A DNA stretch of 7,244 bases, from NCBI GenBank assembly GCA_009929975.1, contig RZZF01000092.1, positions 1 through 7,244 on the forward strand, written 5' to 3'. Below, in pieces: positions 1 through 6,290 of the stretch. Position 1 is the first letter of the stretch. Every line of letters begins with the position of its first letter. Origin of the DNA: Clostridia bacterium (GTDB lineage: Bacteria; Bacillota; Clostridia; Saccharofermentanales; UBA5734). The notes below the pieces were generated by a model. That model made no database searches. It saw only the letters and a program-made list of their open reading frames with translations, and was not told the DNA's origin. The translations under genes and the position numbers were made by a program.

Positions 1-1558
1 GCTGTGAACCGCCGAAAAAATCAGCGGCCTGGTGCCAGAGACCGCTGGCCTGAAGCATCAGTGTGATAAACAGCAGCCAGAGCGGAAGGCTGAAATCACC
101 AAGCAGCAGTCGAGGCAGCGGCAGACGGGCGCTGAATTCAGCGGTTCGCATCAACAGTCCGGCGCCAAGACGGATCGGCCAGGCAGACAGACTCAGCAGG
201 GCGGTTGCTGCAGCGCCTTCAGCCAGAGACAGCGGAACGGCAATCAGCAGCCAGGCCAGGCTGTATGGCATCAGAACCTGTATCAGCGGCATCACCAGCC
301 AGCTGCTGAGCCAGCCGGCCCAGACCACTTCCCCGCTTAGTCCGAGTGAAAGCGGCAGCAAAGACAATTGAATCGCCAGCGGCAGGACAGCCAGGCGGGC
401 CAGACGTGGCGGGATTCCGGGCCGGCGCGCTGTCAGCCGCTCAGCCAGGTGTGGGACAAGAATAATCAGCACCAGGGTCGCGCCGACCGATAGCCAGAAT
501 CCGGTCTGCAAAGCGGCGTCCGGCTGCAGCAACATGATCAGCAGAGCCGCTCCGCTCAGGCTGTTCAACCGGTCGGCCCGACGTCCGCTCCAGCTGGCTG
601 CCAGAATCAGTCCCTGCATCAGAATGGCCCGGCTGACCGATAACGGCCATCCGGTCAGGGCACCGAAACCGGTCAGTACCAGACACAGGATCAGCCGCCG
701 GATCAAACGGTTATGGAACATCGCCCGCAAAAGTGACTGCAGCGGCCAGATCAGCAAGGCGACATGCGTTCCGGAAACGGCTGTCAGATGACTTAGCCCC
801 GCCTTGCGCAGCAGCGCCTGGTCCATCAAAGTCAGCCGCGACCGGTCGCCGAGCAGGATCGCGCTGAGCAAGGCGGCCGGCCGCTCCGGCAGAAAGCGGT
901 TCAGAGTTCGTATCAGCCGTTGTTTCTGCTGCCAGGCCAGCTGTTTCAAGCCGACTCCCGCGGGCGGACTCAACCGCCTGACCGGGATGTCACCGACGAT
1001 TTCCCCGGTCAGGTACAGGCCTTTGCCGCGCAGCCAGGCGGCTTGATCAAATCCACCCGGGTTGCGCCGCCCATCGGGTCGGTCCAGGCGGATCATCGCC
1101 TGGATCCGGGTCCCGCAGACCAGATCATGCGCAGGTCCGTTCAGCCAGAGACGGCCGCCCTGATCCAGCTGGAAGACCGTCTGGTCATAGAATGTGTCCG
1201 GATCAGTGATGTCAAGGATTTTTCCGCTCAGCAGCAGGGTTTGGCCCTGCAGCCGCTCAGCCGCGTCACGGGCCGGCAGATGGCGGAGCAGCTGGCCGGA
1301 CAGGGTCAGGCAGAAAACGAGAGGAATGAGCCAGCGCAGCACGGACGGCTGGACCGGCAGAGCCTGCAGACCAAACAGCAGCAGCGCCGTCAATGGCACA
1401 ACCAGCCAGACTCCGGCGGGCCGGCAGCCAAGCAGACGGGCGGCCGCGACGGGCAGCATGAGGAACAGAAGCGGACGCTTCGCGATCAGAGACGGACGGG
1501 CGAAACGACGACCGGTCTTCATCGGATGATCGGATAGGATTGTGTCGTGTTCCGGCAT
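1..1558 (-). CDS. comEC: ComEC/Rec2 DNA-uptake channel protein, N-terminal part (truncated by window edge)
   Basis: The frame is open from 1558 to the left edge (519 codons, no stop), so the C-terminus lies outside. ComEC is the inner-membrane channel that carries single-stranded DNA into the cell during transformation. Residues about 28-95 are hydrophobic. A soluble stretch follows (about 100-200) containing NPGGFD at 166-171, typical of the N-terminal DUF4131/OB-like domain. The Competence domain then begins. Its hallmark HLTAVSGTHV is at 257-266, and it continues with GWPLSVSRAI, the LNSLSGAALLIMLLQPDAAL block with TGFWLS, and many membrane helices. Any beta-lactamase-like C-terminal domain would be off-window. 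The ATG at 1558 is chosen because GGAG lies 5 bases and GGGAGG 10 bases upstream. An internal ATG at 1522 has no ribosome binding site. It lies 115 bases downstream of ysxC in the same direction. Family assignment is confident; whether the organism is competent cannot be judged. Confidence 0.93.
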   Translation of the reverse strand, partial: MPEHDTILSDHPMKTGRRFARPSLIAKRPLLFLMLPVAAARLLGCRPAGVWLVVPLTALLLFGLQALPVQPSVLRWLIPLVFCLTLSGQLLRHLPARDAAERLQGQTLLLSGKILDITDPDTFYDQTVFQLDQGGRLWLNGPAHDLVCGTRIQAMIRLDRPDGRRNPGGFDQAAWLRGKGLYLTGEIVGDIPVRRLSPPAGVGLKQLAWQQKQRLIRTLNRFLPERPAALLSAILLGDRSRLTLMDQALLRKAGLSHLTAVSGTHVALLIWPLQSLLRAMFHNRLIRRLILCLVLTGFGALTGWPLSVSRAILMQGLILAASWSGRRADRLNSLSGAALLIMLLQPDAALQTGFWLSVGATLVLIILVPHLAERLTARRPGIPPRLARLAVLPLAIQLSLLPLSLGLSGEVVWAGWLSSWLVMPLIQVLMPYSLAWLLIAVPLSLAEGAAATALLSLSAWPIRLGAGLLMRTAEFSARLPLPRLLLGDFSLPLWLLFITLMLQASGLWHQAADFFGGSQ

Positions 1559-1628
1559 CAGGTCTCCGCCTCCCTTCATCACCATGATAGAGGCGGAAAC
1601 AATAAAAAAAGGATGATTCAGTCGTCAG

Positions 1629-1651
1629 AAAACGCCAGGACCCGGCGTCCT
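1629..1651 (-). terminator. Weak hairpin between ysxC and comEC, possible terminator
   Basis: On the minus strand AGGACGCC, loop GGGTCCT, GGCGTTTT can form an 8-bp stem that includes two G-U pairs. It begins 22 bases after the ysxC stop. The U residues fall inside the stem, and the real T-run (seven T, plus-strand 1604-1610) comes 18 bases later, behind a second, poorer hairpin. The geometry is therefore not that of a classical Rho-independent terminator. It could attenuate read-through into comEC or be fortuitous. Confidence 0.3.
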
Positions 1652-1673
1652 TCGACATCAGGACGGAAAAGGA

Positions 1674-2303
1674 TCAGTCAACGGCAGCGGCATCCGGTGA
1701 TGGAACATTGGCCAGACCGGCCGCGGCCGCGATGACAGAGCGCAGCGTTTCAATTCCCTGGCGGTTCTGGATGGAAACCGCCAGCAGCTGGCTCGTATCT
1801 GGCAGACCGAGCGTTTTGGCGATCTGCTGTTTCTGACGCTCCTGCTGCGCCCGGCTCAGTTTATCCGCCTTAGTCAGAACAATCTGCCAGGGCAGGCCTG
1901 ATGCCATCAACCACTCCATCATCTGCAGATCATGCGTATTCGGCTGATGCCGGATATCGAGCAGATGGAGAATCAGAACGACCGGACGGTCGCTGTTGAG
2001 ATACTGATCCGTCAGCTGTGAAAAGCGGGCCTGCTCATCCCGTGCGACCCGGGCAAATCCGAAGCCGGGAAGATCGGTCAGCCGCAGCTGGTTGTCCACA
2101 TTGAAATAAATGATATGCCGGGTCTTCCCGGGAGACTGGCTGACCTTGGCCAGGCCGCGGTGGTCGGCCAGCGCGTTGATTAACGATGACTTACCGACGT
2201 TCGAACGTCCTGACATCACAATCTCAGGCCGGTCGGGCGGCGGGCACTGGTCCAGACGGGCCGCAAGGCCGAGAAAGGTTGTTTTTCTGAAATTTACGGA
2301 CAT
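1674..2303 (-). CDS. ysxC: Ribosome-biogenesis GTP-binding protein YsxC/EngB
   Basis: The 209-residue product matches the usual YsxC/EngB/YihA length of about 195-210. This essential TRAFAC-class GTPase acts in late assembly of the 50S ribosomal subunit in the cytoplasm. All G motifs are visible: G1 GRSNVGKS at 32-39, the G2 threonine T61 within SPGKTR, G3 DLPG at 77-80 (followed by FGFA, typical of EngB), G4 TKAD at 144-147, and a G5-like AVS ending at S177. The last 15 or so residues are an Ala/Pro-rich tail without recognisable motif. The ATG at 2303 is preceded by AAGGGAG six bases upstream. In Bacillus subtilis the gene follows lon; here it starts a leftward unit with comEC and diverges from the PRPP-synthetase genes. 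I found no convincing promoter for it in the divergent region. Confidence 0.96.
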   Translation of the reverse strand: MSVNFRKTTFLGLAARLDQCPPPDRPEIVMSGRSNVGKSSLINALADHRGLAKVSQSPGKTRHIIYFNVDNQLRLTDLPGFGFARVARDEQARFSQLTDQYLNSDRPVVLILHLLDIRHQPNTHDLQMMEWLMASGLPWQIVLTKADKLSRAQQERQKQQIAKTLGLPDTSQLLAVSIQNRQGIETLRSVIAAAAGLANVPSPDAAAVD

Positions 2304-2323
2304 CTCGGGCTCCCTTCACTGGG

Positions 2324-2339
2324 GTTCCACACAAGGAAC
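2324..2339. repeat. Inverted repeat GTTCC-N6-GGAAC in the divergent intergenic region
   Basis: GTTCCACACAAGGAAC is a perfect 5-bp inverted repeat with a 6-base spacer. It sits 21 bases upstream of the ysxC start, where it would form a small hairpin ahead of the ysxC ribosome binding site. It may also be a protein-binding site. A related repeat lies at 2386-2397, with its centre exactly 60 bases away. Confidence 0.4.
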
Positions 2340-2385
2340 GTCGCTGATTACGGCGCAATTTCAGCAATTTTCAAAAGGTGTCTCT

Positions 2386-2397
2386 GTTCACAGGAAC
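2386..2397. promoter_or_regulatory. Palindrome GTTC-N4-GAAC overlapping the -35 box, operator candidate
   Basis: GTTCACAGGAAC is a perfect 4-bp inverted repeat with a 4-base spacer. The -35 hexamer TTCACA (2387-2392) lies inside it, so a protein bound here would occlude RNA polymerase. The half-site order is the opposite of the Gram-positive LexA box (GAAC-N4-GTTC), so LexA is not suggested. A short palindrome can arise by chance; the second copy at 2324-2339 is the reason to take it seriously. Confidence 0.35.
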
Positions 2398-2415
2398 GAT
2401 CCGATCCGCTATAAT
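2387..2415 (+). promoter_or_regulatory. SigA-type promoter of the tandem PRPP-synthetase genes
   Basis: The -35 box TTCACA (2387-2392, one mismatch to TTGACA) is separated by exactly 17 bases from a perfect TATAAT (2410-2415). The start of transcription is predicted near 2421-2423, which gives a leader of about 32 bases before the ATG at 2455. This placement also argues against upstream in-frame start codons, including the ATG at 2419. Confidence 0.85.
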
Positions 2416-2423
2416 GGTATGAG

Positions 2424-2440
2424 CAGTTGCCGCTCAGCTG
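2424..2440 (+). promoter_or_regulatory. 5'-terminal leader hairpin upstream of the first PRPP-synthetase gene
   Basis: CAGTTG, loop CCGCT, CAGCTG forms a 6-bp stem with one G-U pair. It would begin within a few bases of the predicted transcript 5' end and stop two bases before the GGAGG ribosome binding site (2443-2447). Such 5' stem-loops are known to protect mRNA from decay in Bacillota; that role here is inferred. A similarly placed hairpin follows the second promoter at 5028-5042. Confidence 0.4.
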
Positions 2441-2454
2441 ATGGAGGAATCGCC

Positions 2455-3672
2455 ATGGCCGCACCACGTCATGAAGATGACAAGAACTATTATATCTATA
2501 ATCAGTATGGTGACAACACCATGAAGCCCATCGGCCCGATCGGTCTGATCGCCCATAACCTCGCCAGTGACTTCTCAGATTCCGTCAACTTCTTCCTGCG
2601 CAACCGGCGGGCTATTTATGTCAACAATCTTCTTGAACTGGCTGCAACGCCCGGCTTCATGCGTTCAGACTATCGCATCGCGGTCAATACACCGCGTTTC
2701 ACATCCGGTGAAGGCAAGGCCATCATCAGCCAGACCGTACGCGGTCACGATCTGTTTATCATCACCGATGTACTCAACCGCAGCAGCACCTATACACGAT
2801 TCAGCCAGGAAACTGAAATGAGTCCGGATGAGCATTATCAGGATCTCATCCGGATTATTCTCGCGGTCACCGGCCATGCCCGCCGCATCAATGTGATCAT
2901 GCCCTATCTGTACGAAGGCCGGCAGTACCGGCGCAATGCCCGCGAGTCGCTTGACTGTGCCGCGATGCTGAAATACCTGTTCAGCCTCGGGGTCCAGAAC
3001 CTCATCACGTTTGACGCGCATGACGGCCGTGTCGCCAACGCTGTGCCGCGAATGGGCTTCGAGAACATCCAGTCCGCCTACCAGATCATCGAGTCGATGA
3101 TTCATGTCATTGATGACCTTCGTCTCGACAAAGAGCATTTCATGGTGATCAGCCCGGATGAAACCGGCTTATCACGTGCCATGTACTATGCCTCCATGTT
3201 TGAGGTGCCGCTCGGTACGTTCTACCGCAAGCGCAATTACCAGGTCAATGTCGACGGCAATTACCAGGTCGTGGGACAGGCCTTCCTCGGTGACGATGTG
3301 CGCGGACTTGACTGCCTGATCATTGACGACATGATCGTGACCGGACAGACGGTGCTGCGTGTCGCGTCCGACCTGAAATCCCGCGGAGCCCGCCGGGTCT
3401 TCGTTGCCGTCACATTTGCCCAGTTTACATCCGGCATTGACGCGTTCCACCAGGCACACGCGGAAGGCATCATCGACCGGATCTTCTCAACCAATCTGAT
3501 CTACCGTCCGCCGGAGCTGCTCGCGGCACCATGGTTCGTTGAAGCTGACGCCTCACGGTTTGTCGCTCTGCTGATCGATGCCATCAATCACGATGCCTCT
3601 CTGTCCAAACTGGTCACCCCGACAGAGAAAATTCAGAAACTGCTGGATTACTACAGGCGCCGCAACGGCTGA
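2455..3672 (+). CDS. Long-form ribose-phosphate pyrophosphokinase paralogue 1 (diverged copy)
   Basis: This 405-residue protein belongs to the PRPP-synthetase superfamily, whose members make PRPP from ribose-5-phosphate and ATP for nucleotide, His, Trp and NAD synthesis. Visible landmarks are RFTSGEGK at 81-88 (ATP-loop region, canonical FSDGE), EGRQ at 154-157, DAH with H189 (matching the catalytic His of DLHA), SPD at 233-235, RKR at 258-260 and the PRPP loop DDMIVTGQT at 291-299. It is about 90 residues longer than standard Prs (about 315), with an N-terminal extension containing NYYIYNQYG. Aligned without gaps to B. subtilis Prs, the essential loop lysine (K197) falls on R258, while R199 is kept as R260. 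The PRPP-loop Asp is V295. The ATG at 2455 has GGAGG seven bases upstream, and longer in-frame starts would precede the transcript. Family is sure; full catalytic activity is uncertain. Confidence 0.88.
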   Translation: MAAPRHEDDKNYYIYNQYGDNTMKPIGPIGLIAHNLASDFSDSVNFFLRNRRAIYVNNLLELAATPGFMRSDYRIAVNTPRFTSGEGKAIISQTVRGHDLFIITDVLNRSSTYTRFSQETEMSPDEHYQDLIRIILAVTGHARRINVIMPYLYEGRQYRRNARESLDCAAMLKYLFSLGVQNLITFDAHDGRVANAVPRMGFENIQSAYQIIESMIHVIDDLRLDKEHFMVISPDETGLSRAMYYASMFEVPLGTFYRKRNYQVNVDGNYQVVGQAFLGDDVRGLDCLIIDDMIVTGQTVLRVASDLKSRGARRVFVAVTFAQFTSGIDAFHQAHAEGIIDRIFSTNLIYRPPELLAAPWFVEADASRFVALLIDAINHDASLSKLVTPTEKIQKLLDYYRRRNG

Positions 3673-3710
3673 ACACCGGCCAGGCCTGAAAAAATTATCG
3701 GAGGATCAAC

Positions 3711-4958
3711 ATGCTGCCAAACCAGCCCCAGGATGATCGCAACTATTACATCTACAAACAGTACGGGAACAACCCGATGGCGCCCGTCGGGCCGATCGGC
3801 CTGATTCCTCTGACCGGAAGCCAGAAATTTACCCAGCTGGTCAACGATTTCCTGCTGACCCGCCGGATGGAATATCAGGAGGCCAGTCCGGGTGATGATG
3901 AGCTCTATCCCGGTTTCATGCGCCAGGACTACCGAGTACCCGTCGAGAATATCCGCTTCTCGTCCGGCGAGGGCAAGGCGATGCTGACCAATACGGTCCG
4001 CGGACATGATATCTTCATCATCTCCGATGTCACCAACTACTCCTGTACCTATCGCATGTTCGATATCGACAACCATATGAGCCCGGATGATCATTATCAG
4101 GATCTCAAACGTGTGATCCTGGCGATCAGCGGCAAGGCCCGCCGTATCAATGTGATCATGCCGTATCTCTATGAAGGCCGCCAGCACAAGCGCAACAGCC
4201 GTGAGTCGCTGGACTGTGCCCATATGCTGGAAGAGCTGTATGATCTGGGTGTCAAGAACATCATCACCTTTGACGCGCATGATGAACGTGTCGCCAACGC
4301 GATCCCCACCAGTGGTTTTGAAAGCATCCCGTCCACCTACCAGTTGATCAAAGCGCTGGTCAACTGTACGCCGGACCTCAATATCAGCGATGGGAAACTG
4401 ATGGTCGTCAGCCCGGATGAAGGCGCGATCGGCCGCGCCATGTATTTCGCGTCCATGCTCGGGGTTCCGCTGGGCACCTTCTATAAGCGGCGCGACTACA
4501 CCAAGGTCATCGGCGGCCGCAACCCGATCATTGCTCATGAGTTTCTCGGTGAATCGGTGGAAGGACTGGATATTCTGATCGTCGACGACATGATCTCATC
4601 CGGCGAATCCATGCTCGATATCGCCCGTGAGCTCAAGGACCGCAAAGCGAACCGCATCTTCTGCGCGGTCACCTTCGGCCTGTTTACCGACGGGCTGGCC
4701 TCATTCAACAAAGCCTATGAGGAAGGGTTGATCAGCAAGGTCTTCGCGACCAACCTGACCTATCGCAGCCCGGACTTGCTGGCCGCGCCCTGGTTCTTTG
4801 ATGTCAACATGTCTAAATTCGTTGCCCTGCTGGTTGACGCGATCAACCATGACGCCTCGTTGTCAGTCCTGATCGATCCGACTGAAAAGATCCGCACCCT
4901 GCTGGCGAAAGTCCGACAGAGCGGAACCACCGAAGCCTGCGAGCGATCACTGAGCTGA
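3711..4958 (+). CDS. Long-form ribose-phosphate pyrophosphokinase paralogue 2 (consensus-like copy)
   Basis: The 415-residue protein is clearly paralogous to its upstream neighbour along the whole length and closely resembles the roughly 390-residue PRPP synthetases I know from Lachnospiraceae. Motifs are RFSSGEGK at 82-89, EGRQHKR at 155-161, FDAHD with H190, SPD at 234-236, KRR at 259-261 (catalytic-loop Lys and Arg both present, matching K197 and R199 of B. subtilis Prs) and the PRPP loop VDDMISSGES at 291-300. The PRPP loop is of the form seen in many phosphoribosyltransferases rather than the DDMIDTGGT of short Prs. The ATG at 3711 follows GGAGG by six bases. The 38-base gap from the first copy shows no terminator, so the two are probably co-transcribed and possibly form hetero-oligomers. 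The C-terminal 15 residues are a non-conserved tail. Enzymatic assignment rests on family similarity. Confidence 0.9.
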   Translation: MLPNQPQDDRNYYIYKQYGNNPMAPVGPIGLIPLTGSQKFTQLVNDFLLTRRMEYQEASPGDDELYPGFMRQDYRVPVENIRFSSGEGKAMLTNTVRGHDIFIISDVTNYSCTYRMFDIDNHMSPDDHYQDLKRVILAISGKARRINVIMPYLYEGRQHKRNSRESLDCAHMLEELYDLGVKNIITFDAHDERVANAIPTSGFESIPSTYQLIKALVNCTPDLNISDGKLMVVSPDEGAIGRAMYFASMLGVPLGTFYKRRDYTKVIGGRNPIIAHEFLGESVEGLDILIVDDMISSGESMLDIARELKDRKANRIFCAVTFGLFTDGLASFNKAYEEGLISKVFATNLTYRSPDLLAAPWFFDVNMSKFVALLVDAINHDASLSVLIDPTEKIRTLLAKVRQSGTTEACERSLS

Positions 4959-4989
4959 GCCCGGGACCCATGCGCTTTCAACTTGTCCT

Positions 4990-5018
4990 TTTACCTGCAG
5001 CTCCCTATCGTCTATAAT
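4990..5018 (+). promoter_or_regulatory. SigA-type promoter of the sodium-pump decarboxylase cluster
   Basis: A perfect TATAAT at 5013-5018 lies 17 bases downstream of TTTACC (4990-4995, four of six matches to TTGACA). Transcription would start near 5024-5026, leaving a leader of about 45 bases before the ATG at 5069. It suggests that the decarboxylase genes form a unit separate from the PRPP-synthetase pair, although no clear terminator is seen after that pair. Confidence 0.65.
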
Positions 5019-5027
5019 CAGTGTATG

Positions 5028-5042
5028 CCGTCGGTCAGACGG
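5028..5042 (+). promoter_or_regulatory. 5'-terminal leader hairpin upstream of the beta-subunit gene
   Basis: CCGTC, loop GGTCA, GACGG is a perfect 5-bp stem that can be lengthened by two G-U pairs to 5026-5044. It starts a few bases after the predicted transcription start and about 15 bases before GGAGG (5058-5062). Its position relative to the -10 box (9 bases between) nearly equals that of the hairpin at 2424-2440 (8 bases). A transcript-stabilising role is an inference. Confidence 0.35.
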
Positions 5043-5068
5043 TGCGATCATCAGAACGGAGGACCTTT

Positions 5069-6262
5069 ATGAGCGAAATTTTCAATGAATTGCTGTCCGG
5101 TGTCACCTACTTCGGCAGCATGGATGGCCTGCGGGCCCTGGTCATGTTCATCATTGCCGGTGTCCTGATTTATCTGGCCATCGCCAAGGATTATGAACCG
5201 GCCCTGCTCCTGCCGATCGGCTTCGGCGCGATTCTGGTCAATCTGCCGCCGGTCTTCGCCGGCGCGTCGGCCGTACTCGGGTCAGCTGAAGAACCCGGTT
5301 TTCTCCAGATTCTCTATAATGCCGGTATCGCGACCGAACTGTTTCCGATTCTGATCTTTATCGCGGTCGGCGCGATGATCGATTTTTCACCGCTCTTCCG
5401 CCAGCCGGTGATGATCTTTTTCGGCGCGGCAGCCCAGTTCGGTATTTTCGCCACCTTTCTCCTCACCCTTATCATCCTGCCGCTGATCGGCATCGAAGGC
5501 GCGAACGCGATGCGTCTCGCCGCCGCGGTCGGCATCATCGGCGCGGCTGACGGTCCAACCACAATCTATGTCGCCAACCATTTCAACCTCAAGGAATACA
5601 TGGGTCCGATTTCGGTCGCGGCTTATTCCTATATGTCACTGGTGCCGATTATCCAGCCGCCGGTGATCCGGGCCCTGACCAGCAAGAAGGAACGCCAGAT
5701 CCGCATGGATTACAGCGATAAACCGGTCTCCCGGATTGTCCGTCTGCTCTTTCCGGTCACGATCACGATCATCGCCGGTATTCTCGTCCCGATGAGTGTG
5801 CCGCTGGTCGGTTCACTGATGTTCGGCAACCTGATCCGTGAATGCGGTGTGCTGGAACGCCTGTCCAAATCAGCCCAGAACGAGTTGGCCAACCTGGTCA
5901 CGATCCTGCTCGGCCTGACGATCGGTTCAACGATGGTCGCTGATAAGTTCATCCGGCTGGAAACCGCGGCGATCATGCTGCTCGGTCTGCTGGCCTTCGT
6001 CTTTGACACCGCAGGTGGTGTTTTGTTCGCCAAACTGATCAATGTTTTCCTGAAAAAGAAAATCAATCCGATGATCGGCGCGGCCGGTATCTCGGCCTTC
6101 CCGATGTCGGCCCGTGTCATTCAGAAAATGGCCAAGAAAGATGATCCGGAAAACTTCATCCTGATGCAGGCGATCAGCGCCAATGTCTCCGGCCAGCTCG
6201 GCTCGATCATCGCCGGCGGCTTCATCATCACCCTGGTCACCTGGCTGGTCGGCAGAGCCTGA
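5069..6262 (+). CDS. Sodium-translocating decarboxylase beta subunit (OadB/GcdB/MmdB family)
   Basis: This 397-residue polytopic membrane protein is the beta subunit of a biotin-dependent sodium-pump decarboxylase. In such pumps it decarboxylates carboxybiotin and couples this to sodium export across the cell membrane. Family hallmarks are GAADGPTTIYVA around 158-169, where D161 matches the sodium/proton-binding aspartate (D203 of Klebsiella OadB), AYSYMSLVPIIQPPVI at 185-200, FDTAGGVLFAKL at 312-323, GAAGISAFPMSARV at 337-350, and ANVSGQLGS at 371-379 with the conserved Asn and Ser. Length fits the family (about 375-435). The ATG at 5069 has GGAGG six bases upstream; the in-frame GTG at 5021 would lie ahead of the transcript start. 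The gamma-type gene follows by 28 bases. Substrate (oxaloacetate, glutaconyl-CoA, methylmalonyl-CoA or malonate) cannot be told from beta alone, so no gene symbol is given. Confidence 0.95.
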   Translation: MSEIFNELLSGVTYFGSMDGLRALVMFIIAGVLIYLAIAKDYEPALLLPIGFGAILVNLPPVFAGASAVLGSAEEPGFLQILYNAGIATELFPILIFIAVGAMIDFSPLFRQPVMIFFGAAAQFGIFATFLLTLIILPLIGIEGANAMRLAAAVGIIGAADGPTTIYVANHFNLKEYMGPISVAAYSYMSLVPIIQPPVIRALTSKKERQIRMDYSDKPVSRIVRLLFPVTITIIAGILVPMSVPLVGSLMFGNLIRECGVLERLSKSAQNELANLVTILLGLTIGSTMVADKFIRLETAAIMLLGLLAFVFDTAGGVLFAKLINVFLKKKINPMIGAAGISAFPMSARVIQKMAKKDDPENFILMQAISANVSGQLGSIIAGGFIITLVTWLVGRA

Positions 6263-6290
6263 CCACCACTCGCGAAAGGAGAAACCTATC

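Noticed and set aside
920..1537. A 205-codon plus-strand open frame (and several shorter ones) opposite comEC
   Set aside because: The minus-strand frame here encodes unmistakable ComEC motifs. The plus-strand frame gives low-complexity Gln/Arg-rich sequence with no family resemblance and is an antisense shadow in GC-rich DNA.
1584..1589. TATCAT on the minus strand as a -10 box for comEC
   Set aside because: It matches five of six positions, but the sequence 15-18 bases upstream is only a T-run with no convincing -35 element.
2369..2374. TTGAAA on the minus strand as a -35 box for ysxC
   Set aside because: No acceptable -10 hexamer is found 16-18 bases downstream; the best candidate TAATCA matches TATAAT at only two positions.
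2386..2397. A LexA (SOS) box
   Set aside because: The Gram-positive LexA box is GAAC-N4-GTTC. Here the half-sites are in the opposite order, GTTC-N4-GAAC.
2110..2454. An in-frame N-terminal extension of the first PRPP synthetase starting inside ysxC, or at the ATG at 2419
   Set aside because: The extension is antisense to ysxC, and both starts lie ahead of the predicted transcription start (about 2422). The ATG at 2455 has a good GGAGG site, and its product begins like the paralogue at 3711.
3673..3710. CAGGCCTG followed by six A between the two PRPP-synthetase genes as a terminator
   Set aside because: The palindrome has no room for a loop and is followed by A rather than T on the coding strand, so it would not terminate rightward transcription.
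3651..4538. A 295-codon minus-strand open frame opposite the second PRPP synthetase, similar to another at 2665-3138 opposite the first
   Set aside because: The two antisense products resemble each other only because the sense genes are paralogues. They have no ribosome binding site or recognisable domain.
4959..4989. A terminator after the PRPP-synthetase pair
   Set aside because: No stable stem followed by a T-run is seen between the stop at 4958 and the next promoter, so read-through into the decarboxylase genes cannot be excluded.
5021..5068. An in-frame GTG start 16 codons upstream of the beta subunit
   Set aside because: It lies just before the predicted transcript start and has no ribosome binding site, whereas the ATG at 5069 has GGAGG six bases upstream.
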